DNA of 64,000 nt, taken from Ophiocordyceps camponoti-saundersi (nom. inval.) (Eukaryota; Ascomycota; Sordariomycetes; Hypocreales; Ophiocordycipitaceae). The translations under genes were made by a program, and so were the position numbers. Numbering within the stretch: position 1 is the first letter of the stretch; every line of letters begins with the position of its first letter. Under the pieces are notes generated by a model. It had not been told where the DNA came from and did no database searches. It was given only the letters and a program-made list of their open reading frames with translations. This document shows positions 12,238 to 22,286 of the stretch, one piece after another. Where the stretch lies: contig PDHQ01000057.1 of NCBI GenBank assembly GCA_003339415.1, positions 118,603-182,602 on the forward strand. Reading direction: 5' to 3'.

Positions 12238-14994
12238 ATGGCGCCCAGCAGTCCCGTCGTTCAGCAGCAGAATGGCAGCGCCTCCAAGATAAAACGTCCA
12301 GCTCCGCTGGGAATCCCAGCAAACGGCTCCGTACCAGTCTCGTCGTCGCCTTCGCCGTCTATGTCATCGGCCAAGAAGCCGCCGCTGAGCGCAAAGCTGC
12401 CCCCAAACTCCGCCGGCGACCGCTCCATAACCGCCTCGACCGTTCGCCCTGTCAACCGAGCCCGCCGCGAGGCCTCTTCGCAGATTCCAGGTCGGAACTC
12501 GAGAAATAGCGCCGGCATCCGCTCAGCCTCTTTCCCCGCCGATATGACCGTTCAAGACTCAGAACCTCTACCGCACAGTAAGCGTCTGGCTTTTCCCTCT
12601 TCGCTGCCTGTAGGTGCTGACGCGGATGGTCTAGTCGTTTCCGACTCCGTCATCCTCAAGAAGCATGCCGGCCGGCCCCCTTCACTCGTCGTCCATCTGC
12701 ACCCGACTCACTTCCGCTTTGATGGCCAGGACGGCATGTTCCCCTTCAAGTCACCCATGCGCATCTTCATCGAGCACCTACGCCGTCGCACTATCCCTCA
12801 CGACCTCTTAGAGTACTTCAACAAGGCCAACGTACCCTTCTATGACGGCCGCCTGATTGTCAAGGTTCACAACTACAAAGTGTCGACCCCGGCCAAAGAT
12901 GTCACGACCACCAAGTCTTCATCTAGCGCCGTGGTGCCATCGTCGATTCACAACTACAACCAGTGCATGACGCCATCTCCGTACGTCCCCTTCCCGAAAG
13001 AGGAGCAGACCGCCGCCGACGAGTCGTTTAGACGGGGAGTGGAGACGAAGAGGGCGGGAGAGAATCGCAAGGTGGACGAGGCCATGCCCGCCCCGGGATC
13101 TTCAAGAGACGCCGCGTCAAAAGCCAAGGCTGCCTCCAAGCCTACGGTGTTTACCATAGTCTTGCACCCGACCCAGGAAAGCCTGCAAGCCGACCTACGC
13201 ATCAAGGCTAACACGCCGAGGGGAGCCGCCGATGCGCGTTCTGATGGGGCGTCCGCCGTTCCACCTTCGACGCCCTTGTCGCTTGCACCTCCGACACCTT
13301 CGGCTTCCAATATGCCGCCGCCGGCGAAGCGGCCCAGGAGAGAGAAAATGGAGCTCGACGCGAGCAATGTGCACGTCGCCGAGGGTCAGATTCTCCTGGC
13401 CACTGCGCCGCCACTCTATCTTCAGCCTACCAAAAGCCCTGAAGAGACCATTGCCCTACTGGAGGCCCTGTCAACTCCCATGCATTCCGAGCCGCCGCCA
13501 AAGCCCAAGACGCGGAAGAGGACGGTCGCTGAGATGGCGGCCGACGAGGCCGCGGCCGCAGAGCAGGAGCGCTACATGCTCATACTCGACGATCGTCTCT
13601 CCAACGGTACGGGCTCCCAAGGTGCAGGCGGCACCGAGGGGGATGCCCAGACAGGAGGAGCCACTTTCGAGCCGCGGTTCGAGCGGTTCAAAGTCATCGA
13701 CGACATCAAGAGAGACCATGCAGAGAAGAAGGAGCAGGAGCGTATCAAGCAGCAGGAGAGCGACCGAAGGGCCCAGCTGCAGCGACAGCAGGAGGCCTTG
13801 CAGCGACAGCAGGCAGAGGCGGAAAAGGCCCGCCGAGAAGCCGCCGCCGCCGCCGCCGCCAGGGAAAACCAGATGCGCCAGGCCGAGGCTCAGCGGCAGG
13901 CCATGGCAGCGCGCGCGGCGTCGAATCCTCCGAACGGTGGTGGGCAGAGCACTGGCGTTCCGCAGCACGCGCACGCTGTTCAGAGCAGCGGTTCGCATGG
14001 CGGCATGATCAATGGCGCGCCTGCATCGGCTCAGAACGCCATGCCCAACGGCATGCAGGGCCAGGCACAGCCGCGGTTCCCGTCTCAGATGGGTCAGCCT
14101 CCGGCCTCGTCGCCGGTGATCCGTCAGGGCACTCCTCAGCAACCGCAAAACATGTCGTCTCCCATGGCTGGGAGCGTGCCCATGCAACAAGCGAACTCTG
14201 GCATGGCCGCGAGCCCCCCGCGACCATCTTCCGTCGTCCAGAACCCACAGATGTCCGTCCCCATGGCCCATAACATGTCTGCCAGGGGAAGTCAGCAAAG
14301 CCACCCGTCAGGCACGCCTCGCATGCCGCACTCGACGCCCATCATGACCCAGGGAACGCCAGCCAACCGCCCCGCCATGGTGGCGACCCCACGCATGAGC
14401 CAGGCCAGCCCGCCTCCTAACATGATGGCGCAGGGCTCGCAGATGAATCAGGCGATGATGAACGCCCAGGGCATCAACCAGCATAATCAGCTTATGGTCC
14501 AGATTGCAGCACAACAGCGCGCCATCGCGCAGCAGCATCATCACCAGCAGCAGATGGCAGCGATGCAGAACGGCGTCGGTTCGGGCGGGCAGGCAATGTC
14601 ACCACAGCAACAACAGCAGCTTATGCAGATGATGCAGCGCCAGATGCTTTTGCAGCAGCAGCAGCATCCACAGCCACATCCACAGCAACATCCGCAACAG
14701 CATCCGCAACAGCATTCTCAACAGCATCCTCAACAACATCCTTCGCTCCCTCCAGGCGGCATGATGACACCTCAGCAGCAGGTTCAGCAGCAGCAGACAC
14801 AGTATGCACAGCAGCTGGCAGGTTTGCAAAATAGGCAGATGAGTCCGCAGCTCCAGGCGCAAATGCAGGCGCAAATGCAGCAGATTTCACGTCTGGGTCA
14901 AATGGCCAACCCGATGCAGAAACAGATGAGCGGCCAGATGATGAATGGTGCCAACGTCAACATGCAGGCTCTCGCGGCGATGCAGCAGCAGCAA

Positions 14995-15026
<32 letters not shown>

Positions 15027-15029
15027 GCA

Positions 15030-15077
<48 letters not shown>

Positions 15078-15582
15078 TCAACAGCACCAGCAACAGCAAC
15101 ATCCACCTCAGCCGCAGCAGCAACAGCAGCAACAGCACCAGCAACATCAACCTCAGCCTCAGCAGCAGCAGCAGCACCAGCCACAACCCGGCCAGGCGCC
15201 GCAGATGGGCATGAACCCAATCCAAGTACAGATTCAGAACCAAGCCCGTCAAAACTACTCCAGGCTGGTGCAAGGCGCCGTTACGAAGTATGGCGGGTTC
15301 GAGAATATCCCGCAAGAGGCCCTCGAGAGGATGAAGCAGAGCTCGTTGGCGCAAGCTCAACAGTTGCTCCAGCGTACCATGGCGCAGAGGCGAGCGCAGC
15401 ACCAGATGTTTATGCAGCAGCAGGCCCAGCAGCAGGCCCATCAGCAGCAGCAGCAGCAACAGCAGCAACAACAGCAGCAGCAGCAGACGCCTCAGCAGCA
15501 GCAGCCACAGCAGCAGACGCCTCAGCAGCAACAGGCTTCCTTGCAGGGCATGGGCGGCATGATGGGACATCAGATGATGTAG
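12238..15582 (+). CDS. SPT20: SAGA complex subunit SPT20 (Ada5-type)
   Basis: SPT20 keeps the SAGA histone-acetyltransferase/coactivator complex together and supports TBP recruitment in the nucleus. The conserved Spt20 domain is visible near residues 120-205: SLVVHLHPTHFRFDG, FPFKSPMRIFIEHLRRR and VPFYDGRLIVKVHNYK. Downstream are a short VFTIVLHPTQESLQADL block, a charged coiled coil (EKKEQERIKQQESDRRAQLQ), and a long Met/Gln/Pro-rich tail with a 31-residue polyglutamine run. The frame is open for 1114 codons, but bases 12578-12634 look like a 57-bp phase-1 intron (GTAAGC donor, GCTGAC branch, CTAG acceptor). Its length is a multiple of three and it lacks stops. Removing it gives EPLPHIVSDSVILKKH, closer to the family, and 1095 aa. 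The tail follows the usual fungal SPT20 layout. Confidence 0.92.
14983..15075 (+). repeat. (CAG/CAA)31 polyglutamine tract in SPT20
   Basis: Thirty-one consecutive glutamine codons, mixed CAG and CAA, follow a Met codon at 14980. Further Gln-rich blocks interrupted by His and Pro run to about 15190, and another Gln block lies at 15413-15534. The antisense reading gives poly-Leu or poly-Ala frames with no meaning. Confidence 0.95.
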
Positions 15583-16204
15583 GAGATCCAAATCACTTGT
15601 TTTTTTCTCCCGCATCCCCTCTTCTCTAGTTGTTTTTCTTCGCTGCTTTTGGTATTTCTGTCTTGTCCGGGGTTCCGTACGGCATTCAATACGGGTGCAA
15701 TCTGGATGTCCGTTTTCGCCAGCCCTTTATTCCTTCTCATCGTTCTCGACGTTACAATTGCTGCGACTACCGAGGACGATGGTATGAGGTGGGCGTTCTT
15801 TACGAGTATCGGCTCTGCGAGGAAAAGGGTATATGTCTTTGGAGTTTTGGGAGTGCGAGGCATGGTGGTTTCTGCATATACCCCGGATTCATATCTAAGT
15901 CTTATGGGAGGCCTGTCTGCTAGCGGGAGGTTGGTTGTCAGCTGCTCGGATGGAGAGCATGGCTTTGTGTGAACGCTATCCGTACGTATATACAATATAT
16001 GTACTGTACACAGCTACTGGGTTTCAAGAGATGGCCATCCTTGACCGTGTTCCCTTCTGACTTGTGATTCATCATCATCATCATCATCATCACAACCGTG
16101 GATACTATATATGGATATACGAGTAGGTACCTAGGTATGTATGTACGGATATATATAACAGTAAGTACCTGTCAGTAAGCCCGACACAGACGTAACTACC
16201 TACC

Positions 16205-16230
16205 TACCTACCTACCTAGGTAGGTAGGTA
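16205..16230. repeat. 26-bp perfect palindrome of CCTA/TAGG units
   Basis: Three CCTA units face three TAGG units around a central CCTAGG, forming a 13+13 bp perfect inverted repeat. The CCTA side continues unpaired to the left. Confidence 0.85.
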
Positions 16231-16427
16231 TGTATTCGTACCTGCATACCGATGCAAAGGCGTACATATACTCATACATACATATGTAAATACATACGCC
16301 ACATTATATCTCCTGACCGGGAGGGAACATGAGGTTTATGTCTCCTGACTCTGAGCAAGGGGGCTAGAGGCGGGCAGAGGGAGGGGGGGTGTTAGGGGCG
16401 TTAGGACTGTTAGGAGGGGGTGATGAG

Positions 16428-16437
16428 ATCACGTGAC
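16428..16437 (+). promoter_or_regulatory. E-box ATCACGTGAC upstream of ATG27
   Basis: A palindromic CACGTG core in ATCACGTGAC context lies about 230 bp before the ATG27 start codon. This is the binding core of bHLH factors of the Cbf1/USF/TFEB type. Binding here is an inference. Confidence 0.4.
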
Positions 16438-16667
16438 GTTTCCCTACGGATGCAACGTGCGGAAAAAGGAGCGTCACCAGAAACCGAGGCCTCAGCCGGA
16501 TAAAGAGGCCTGCGGAAAAGCAGCAAAGTTCTCGGCATCCGTCTCCAAATACCGCGAACCGGCCTCTTTCATTCCGACACGGAAATAACCAACGGCAGCA
16601 ACGAGACAAAGGCCGACGACGGGACCGCCGATCGAGCCGCGGCCTGTCTGTGCTCGTCACTCCCCCG

Positions 16668-17797
16668 ATGGTTCCGCCGCAATCGTGGCCGGCGCTGCTC
16701 GTCGCCGTGCTGGCGCCGCTGCGGGGCGCGGCCATGCTGAGATGCGAGAACGTGCGGGTTGACGGTCACAGCTTCGATCTCTCGCAACTGGGCGGTCCTC
16801 ACTCCGTGGTGACGTCGCGGTACGAGTCGATCCCTGATGCGCATCACAACACGACCTACACGCTGGACATTTGCAAGCCACTGAAGAAGAGCGGCAAGGT
16901 CAAGAAGACGGAGGAGTGTCCTAATGGAACCAGAGGTCAGCGGCCGGCGTTTTTTCCGGTGCTTTCGTCGACCTATTTTGGCTGACTCGGCTTCCACCTC
17001 CAGTGTGTGCCATTCAGCGCTTTCTACAGGGGGACAAGAATGTGGTCGAAGAGGTAGTAGCCATCGCCGGCTCACTTGAGAACGTGGGCGGATCGCAGTT
17101 CGATTTCGAGGCGACACGGCTCAAGACGAGCGATTCCAACAGTGACTCTCAGAAGGAGGGCTTGAGGCTCGTCCTCAAGGGTGGCAAAAATCCCCTAGTC
17201 GGGCCCGTTGGTGAGCGTCGAGAGCAGAGGGCCATCGTCGAGTTTCTATGCGACCCCAACAAGAAGGGAGACGAAGGCGAATGGGAGGCCGAGGACAAAT
17301 ACGACAAGAGGGCTGCCGACGACGACAAGGGCAACGAGGGGAACAAAGACCAGTCGGCCATCGAACATCAGCTCAAGAAGGAGGGCGCCGCTCTCGTCTG
17401 GGAGAGCTACGGGCGAGAAAAGGAGGCGGACGTGCTGCGGCTGACGTGGCATACCAAGTTTGCGTGCGAGAAACGCGACGGCAACAAGGACGACGGGAAG
17501 AACAGCAGTAGTCACTGGGGGTTCTTTACCTGGTTTGTTCTCATGTGAGAAGCACTCTCGGCAGTTTACTCGTTTCTCTGGCTGACAGGTGAGGACTACA
17601 GTGTCTTCCTGGGCGTGGCCGCCTATCTCATCTTCGGATCCTGGCTCAACTACAACCGGTACGGGGCCAGAGGATGGGATCTGGTCCCTCACGGCGATGC
17701 CATCCGCGACGTACCCTACCTGCTCAAGGATTGGGTGAGGAGGGTGCTCAACACGGTGCAGGGGACGGGCAGCAGGGGGGGATACAGTGCTGTCTAG
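16668..17797 (+). CDS. ATG27: Autophagy-related protein 27
   Basis: ATG27 is a type I membrane protein of the Golgi/endosome/vacuole system that helps deliver ATG9 vesicles to the forming autophagosome; its lumenal part resembles the mannose-6-phosphate receptor fold. Exons are 16668-16935, 17004-17544 and 17602-17797 (334 aa). Visible in order: a signal peptide (residues 1-22), the conserved CENVRVDGHSFDLSQLGGPHSV and TTYTLDICKPLKKSG blocks, a charged lumenal insert rich in Asp/Lys, then HWGFFTWFVLIVFLGVAAY leading into the single membrane helix and YLIFGSWLNYNRYGARGWD, ending GSRGGYSAV. Intron 2 was placed at GTGAGA...CTACAG because only this junction restores FVLIVFLGVAAY. The start is the ATG that gives a signal peptide. 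Confidence 0.93.
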
Positions 17798-18297
17798 ACG
17801 ACACGATGTTGACGGGCCACATATATGCGTGCGAATTCGTGCGGAAGATGTCTCTTTTCTTCGTTATACCGGTGCGGAATCGACCACTGGCGGCGTTTAT
17901 ATCTTATTATTCCTCTTCTTATATTGGTTGCATGTGGTGATGCGGAGGGTTTAGGTTGAATTTGAGAGAATGATTCCTTTTCTTCCTTGCTTGTGATGCT
18001 CTCTTTTTATAGTCATCGTTTCGGCTTTCGATCGTGGATACACATAATGGATCTGTAAGGCAGATTTCCGAGTAGCGATTCTAACTTCCAGTTCTACCTA
18101 CAGGCTACAGGCTACCAGTAGAGGGAGGGTTAGTACCTAGGGTTAATGGGGTTGCAGTAGCGGCTTTCGATGGCGAATGATGATGATGATGACGATGATG
18201 AGTCAGGAAATCGACACCCGTATCCGTGCATTGGCGTCTTCCGACCTCGGCAGCGCTGACGGGCCCGTCCGTCCCTCCATCAACATCGTCAAAGAAA
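17798..18297. other. Intergenic region between ATG27 and the aminotransferase gene
   Basis: A 500-bp stretch holding the ATG27 3' flank and the promoter of the aminotransferase, including a (GAT)n run near 18178-18200 and the TGAGTCA site below. No gene is seen. Confidence 0.6.
18199..18205 (+). promoter_or_regulatory. GCN4/CPC1-type site TGAGTCA before the arginine-pathway gene
   Basis: A perfect TGASTCA heptamer lies 93 bp upstream of the start codon. The bZIP activator GCN4 (CPC1 in Neurospora) binds this sequence to induce amino-acid biosynthetic genes under starvation. An arginine-synthesis gene is a known type of target, which makes this single site more credible than chance. Confidence 0.55.
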
Positions 18298-19861
18298 ATG
18301 GCTCTGAGGCTTCCTCTCCGACGACCTCGTCCGGTGGCAAGGGCCCTCGGCTGGGCTGCTGGATACCCACGACGGACCTTGGTATCAGCCGGTTTGGCCG
18401 AGACCGTGCGACGAGCCATTGAGGTGAGTGATGTTGAGGGGAGATGTCGATGCAGGAGTGATCCGTCATTCTCAGCTAACAGGAAGGGGAAAATAATTTG
18501 CAGAGAGACGCGTCGCTGTCAAACCCGGATCCCAGACCCGACTCGGCCAGCGCGGCTCTCGTGGCCGATCACGGGCCGTACATGGTGGCGACGTATGCGA
18601 GGCCGCCGCCCGTCTTCGTTCGCGGTCAGGGTTCGTGGCTCTGGGACGTGGAGAATCGCAAGTATCTCGACTTTACGGCTGGCATCGCCGTCACGTCATT
18701 GGGTCACTGCGACGGCGAACTGGGCGCCATCGTGGCCGATCAGGTACGGAGGGGGGTTCGGGCGTGGGAAGGGAAGCCGGTGACGAGGCAAGGGCTGGCC
18801 GCCTGGCTGAGCATGATTTTTCTTGGCAGGCCAATACGCTGGTTCACGCGTCCAACCTCTACTATAACCCCTGGACCGGGGCGCTGTCCAAGCTGCTGGT
18901 GGAAAAGACGGTCGAATCGGGCGCCATGCACGACGCAAAGGCCGCCTTCATCTGCAACTCGGGCTCGGAAGCCAACGAGGCGGCCATCAAGTTCGCTCGA
19001 AAGGTGGGTAAGGTCGTGGACCCGTCGGGCGACAAGTGTGAGCTGGTCTCGTTCGACAATGCCTTTCACGGCCGTACCATGGGAAGTCTGTCGGCGACGC
19101 ACAACCCCAAGTACCAGAAGCCCTTTTCGCCCATGGTGCCCGGCTTCCGCCGAGCACGTCTCAACGACGTCTCGTCCATCGAAGAGACGGTGACGGAGCG
19201 GACGTGCGGAGTCATAATCGAGCCCATCCAGGGTGAAGGCGGCGTTCAGCCGGCCAGCGACGAGTTCCTCAAGGCCTTGGCCAAGAGGACGCGTGACGTC
19301 GGCGCCGTCCTCATCTACGACGAGATCCAGTGCGGACTATCGCGGACCGGCACCCTTTGGGCGCACGGCACCCTCCCGCCGGCCGCTCACCCGGACATAC
19401 TGACGACGGCCAAGGCGCTGGGCAACGGCTTCCCCATCGGCGCCGTCCTGGTCAACAATCGGGTGGACGAACTCATCAAGGTCGGCGACCACGGCACGAC
19501 CTTTGGCGGCAACCCGCTCGCCTGTCGGGTGGCGCACAGCGTGGTCTCCCGCCTGTCGGAGGCGCGGCTTCAGCGGGAAGTGGTGGCCAAGGGAGACGTC
19601 TTCCGCCGGCGGTTCAACCGGCTGCGCGAGCGGTTCCCCGACGTCGTGGGCGAGACGCGCGGAAGGGGGCTCATACTCGGTCTACAGCTCCGGGAGGACC
19701 CGGCTGCGATTGTGAAGGCGGCGAGGGAGATGGGCGTATTGGTCATTACGGCGGGGACGAATACCTTGAGGTTTGTGCCGTGTTTGACGGTCGAGGAGGA
19801 AGAGATTGAAATTGGGATGGATGTGGTGGAGGAGGCTATTGCGGTGACGCGGGAGAAGTAG
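18298..19861 (+). CDS. ARG8: Acetylornithine aminotransferase, mitochondrial
   Basis: The enzyme is PLP-dependent and converts N-acetylglutamate semialdehyde plus glutamate to N2-acetylornithine in the mitochondrial arginine/ornithine pathway. Exons are 18298-18423, 18504-18743 and 18830-19861 (465 aa). The N-terminus (MALRLPLRRPRPVARAL) is Arg-rich without acidic residues, as in a matrix-targeting peptide. Class III aminotransferase motifs are LDFTAGIAVTSLGH, FICNSGSEANEAAIKFAR, AFHGRTMGSLSATH, GVIIEPIQGEGG, LIYDEIQCGLSRTG and the PLP lysine in TTAKALGNGFPIGA (K317). GTTFGGNPLACR follows. Both introns are phase 0. The length is normal for the family. Ornithine or GABA aminotransferases are the alternatives, but the motif set fits ArgD/ARG8 best. 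Confidence 0.93.
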
Positions 19862-20591
19862 GTGGTGCAGAGTTTCCCCTCCCCCTTTTTTCTCCAGCCC
19901 CTTTTTCTTTTTCTTGTCCCCCTTTTTTCCTTCTTGTTTACCCGCGGATCCCGGGCTTGTGAAATCACAGACCTGCACAACTACATTCTGCCCTACTACA
20001 TGTGCTCGGCAGTATGTATGTACAGTGGTGGCGAGACGCGAGCCCCAAGGTACGGTATTCCTTTCTCCCTCTCCGAGTTTCGGTTCACTCTTACGATTTG
20101 AAAAGACATGATGAGGGGAAAAAAAAAGCTTGCACTCTAACTTTACGTGTCCTCTCCTCTGCCCCATGTGAGCCGGCATGAAGCTACTTGTCTACCAAGG
20201 TTTGTGTGTATGTATGTCTGCACATGAACTGTGGGCTTGAAGGTTGTTCACTATCATGACGTGCAGGAGAAGCTTCCGGTGGTGCTGCAGAAAGAAATAG
20301 GTGCATACAAAGGAAAACCTACTCCGTACATCAGCAACATAATGCGGCCTGTCGAGGCTAAATCGTCGTCATCGTCTGGTCTTTACGTCTCTTCATCGCG
20401 TAGGTTCCCGCTTGGGAGGGGGGATAGACGCGAGTCTGGTGGCGAACTTGAGGCCTATAAGAAGGACAGCTGTAGCCACTTCGACGGCTCCGGAAACTTG
20501 AGACTGGGTTCTTCTTTTCCTCTTCTTGTTAAGAGAAACGTGACTTTGTTTCTTACATCTTGACTTTCAGCATCCTCCTCTCTTATGCAAG
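19862..20591. other. Intergenic region upstream of the secreted repeat-protein gene
   Basis: A 730-bp stretch with CT-rich tracts just after the aminotransferase stop and before the next start. No frame here shows coding character. CT-rich leaders before the ATG (about 20513-20535) are common in fungal promoters. Confidence 0.5.
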
Positions 20592-21976
20592 ATGAAGGCT
20601 TCTGTCCTCTACGCCATCTACGCCGCCTCGATGGGGCTGGCGACGCCAGTCCAGAAGATGCAGGGCGCCATCGAGAAGGTCTCAAAGACGCCTGATATAC
20701 CTACCTACTTTGGAGAAGAGCGGAACCCGGAGGACGTTGTCGTTGAGATGCACAAGAGACAGCTGATTAGCAGCGTGCAAGGGAAGGACTCGACGGGCTC
20801 GAAGAAGCCTCAGATGATTGACTTTGCGACCAGAGAAGCAAGGCGCTTGGTGAGGTTCAGCCTGAAGCTCGGCGACGGGTTTCATATATATACTGACGAG
20901 TCTCTGAAGGAGAATTTGGCTCAGAAGAAGACGGACGTTCTCGACAAGGTGATGGTAAAGTTCATGTCAGCAGCGTGCGTATGCATACTTTATACTGACG
21001 ATGTGTCTCTATAGGTCGACATCTCAAAGCAGTTGGCAGATCTTGAGCGTGAGGAGAGAGGGAAGAGGCAGCTCAAAGATCTCATGTATACGCCGTCTGT
21101 GGAGTTTCTGCAGGAACATGACCGGTTGCAAAAACTGCTGATGGTAAGGGGTTTTTTTTTTTTCGAGCTGGAAAAAAGAAGCTCTGCTGCGTTTCATCTG
21201 TGTGCGTTCTAACTTGTGTCACTATAGGATTTGGAGAAGCAGAGGCAGAGTTTGCTGGAAGGGAGGAAGGATAAGGCTACGAAAAGGGGGGTGTTTCAGG
21301 GTGAAGAATTTCCTATTCCATTTGGTATAATCCCCGCGGAACTGGTCAAGGGGAATAAGGATTCAGGCAAGGAGACGGTCGACGAGGATAAGGCTAAGAA
21401 AGGGGAGGCGAAGCCGGGTTTCAACGAGACTATTCCAGTCGGTCTCCTCCCCGCGATTCCACCCAAGGAGACGGTCGACGAGGATAAGGCTAAGAAAGGG
21501 GAGGCGAAGCCGGGTTTCAACGAGACTATTCCAATCGGTCTCCTCCCCGCGATTCCACCCAAGGAGACGGTCGACGAGCCCTCGGCCAAGAAGAACCTTA
21601 CTCGGGAACTCAAGGGCCCGTCTAAGAGAGATCAACAGGTAGATCTGAAGCAAGATTCCAAGGTCAGTTTCAATTAATCTTTTCTTCTTCTTCTTCTTTT
21701 GCTTCCTCCTCTCTCCTTTTATATCTTGATTTTTTTCTTTCTTCATAATGAAACTTGATTTGCTAACCCTTCTTTCTCTCTTCTTCCCAAAGGAAAAAGA
21801 CTTCTCCTGAAGACGTCAGGAAGGAGGAGCTGAATGATATGACGGATGCCGGGGAAGAAGTCACTAACGACATTGGGCAACAGATCAGGAATCTCGTGCC
21901 GTGGCCGTTTAAGTGGTTCGTTCCCGATGAAAAGTTTGGTACTCCATCTAGCGAGAGACGTAAGAAGGACTCTTGA
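20592..21976 (+). CDS. Putative secreted protein with tandem 32-residue repeats
   Basis: I do not recognise the family. Four exons are read: 20592-20954, 21015-21143, 21228-21662 and 21800-21976 (367 aa); introns 1 and 2 have clean GT/AG ends and keep phase 0. A cleavable signal peptide (MKASVLYAIYAASMGLATP) begins the protein. A Lys/Glu-rich helical middle follows, then two nearly identical 32-residue repeats (GEAKPGFNETIPVGLLPAIP and its V-to-I variant, each after KETVDEDKAKK) preceded by a degenerate copy with IPFGIIPAE. Dibasic KR or KK pairs separate these blocks (HKR, GKR, TKR, AKK, SKR), as in Kex2-processed precursors. The last intron has two possible acceptors 7 bp apart: the first would end the protein after EKDFS, the second adds 59 codons ending SSERRKKDS. 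Function is unknown; secretion is inferred only from the leader. Confidence 0.7.
21372..21563 (+). repeat. Two tandem 96-bp coding repeats
   Basis: Copies at 21372-21467 and 21468-21563 differ by one base (GTC against ATC, Val to Ile). A third partial copy (GAGACGGTCGACGAG) starts at 21564. The near identity points to a recent in-frame duplication. Confidence 0.93.
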
Positions 21977-22286
21977 CTGCTGCTCAGGATGACTCTGGGG
22001 GTTTGATGAAAGAGGTCGGAAAGTACGGATGAGTTTATAGTTGATTCGGGTTTTAAGTGTTTGCTTTGCTTGCTTTCCCGTTGCCGTATCGTGGTTCGCC
22101 TTGGTGATGACACCGGTCTCTCCCTAACCCTAGACCCCCCCCTTCCCATCTTTATACACTGCTCTCCCTCAACTCTCCTTTTGTTCCTTTTTCCTCTTCA
22201 TATCTTTGCCGGTTATTATACTCTTCCTTTTATGCATTCTCTGTGCCTCCCTTTCTCCCTCCGTCTCTCCCCCTCTACCTACCTAT
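21977..22286. other. Convergent 3' intergenic region
   Basis: About 310 bp between the stops of the secreted repeat-protein gene (+) and glutamate decarboxylase (-). It is CT-rich with no coding signal and would hold both terminators. Confidence 0.55.

Larger units (their letters stand above)
15583..16667. other. Intergenic region between SPT20 and ATG27
   Basis: No gene is supported. It holds the SPT20 3' flank, a (CAT)n run near 16070-16091, TACGTA/ATGTAT-type palindromes, the 26-bp TAGG palindrome listed separately, and the ATG27 promoter with an E-box. Unlike the rest, 16372-16422 is G-rich with a repeated GTTAGG motif. Confidence 0.55.

Noticed and set aside
14887..15615. Long minus-strand frame (242 codons, Leu-rich) opposite SPT20
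   Set aside because: It is the complement of the CAG polyglutamine region; poly-Leu arises from CTG repeats and there are no family motifs.
20592..21976. Interpretation of the repeat protein as a dikaritin (ustiloxin-type) precursor
   Set aside because: The cores lack the Tyr-containing tetrapeptides of that class and no UstYa-type (DUF3328) gene is nearby; only the general Kex2-precursor idea is kept.
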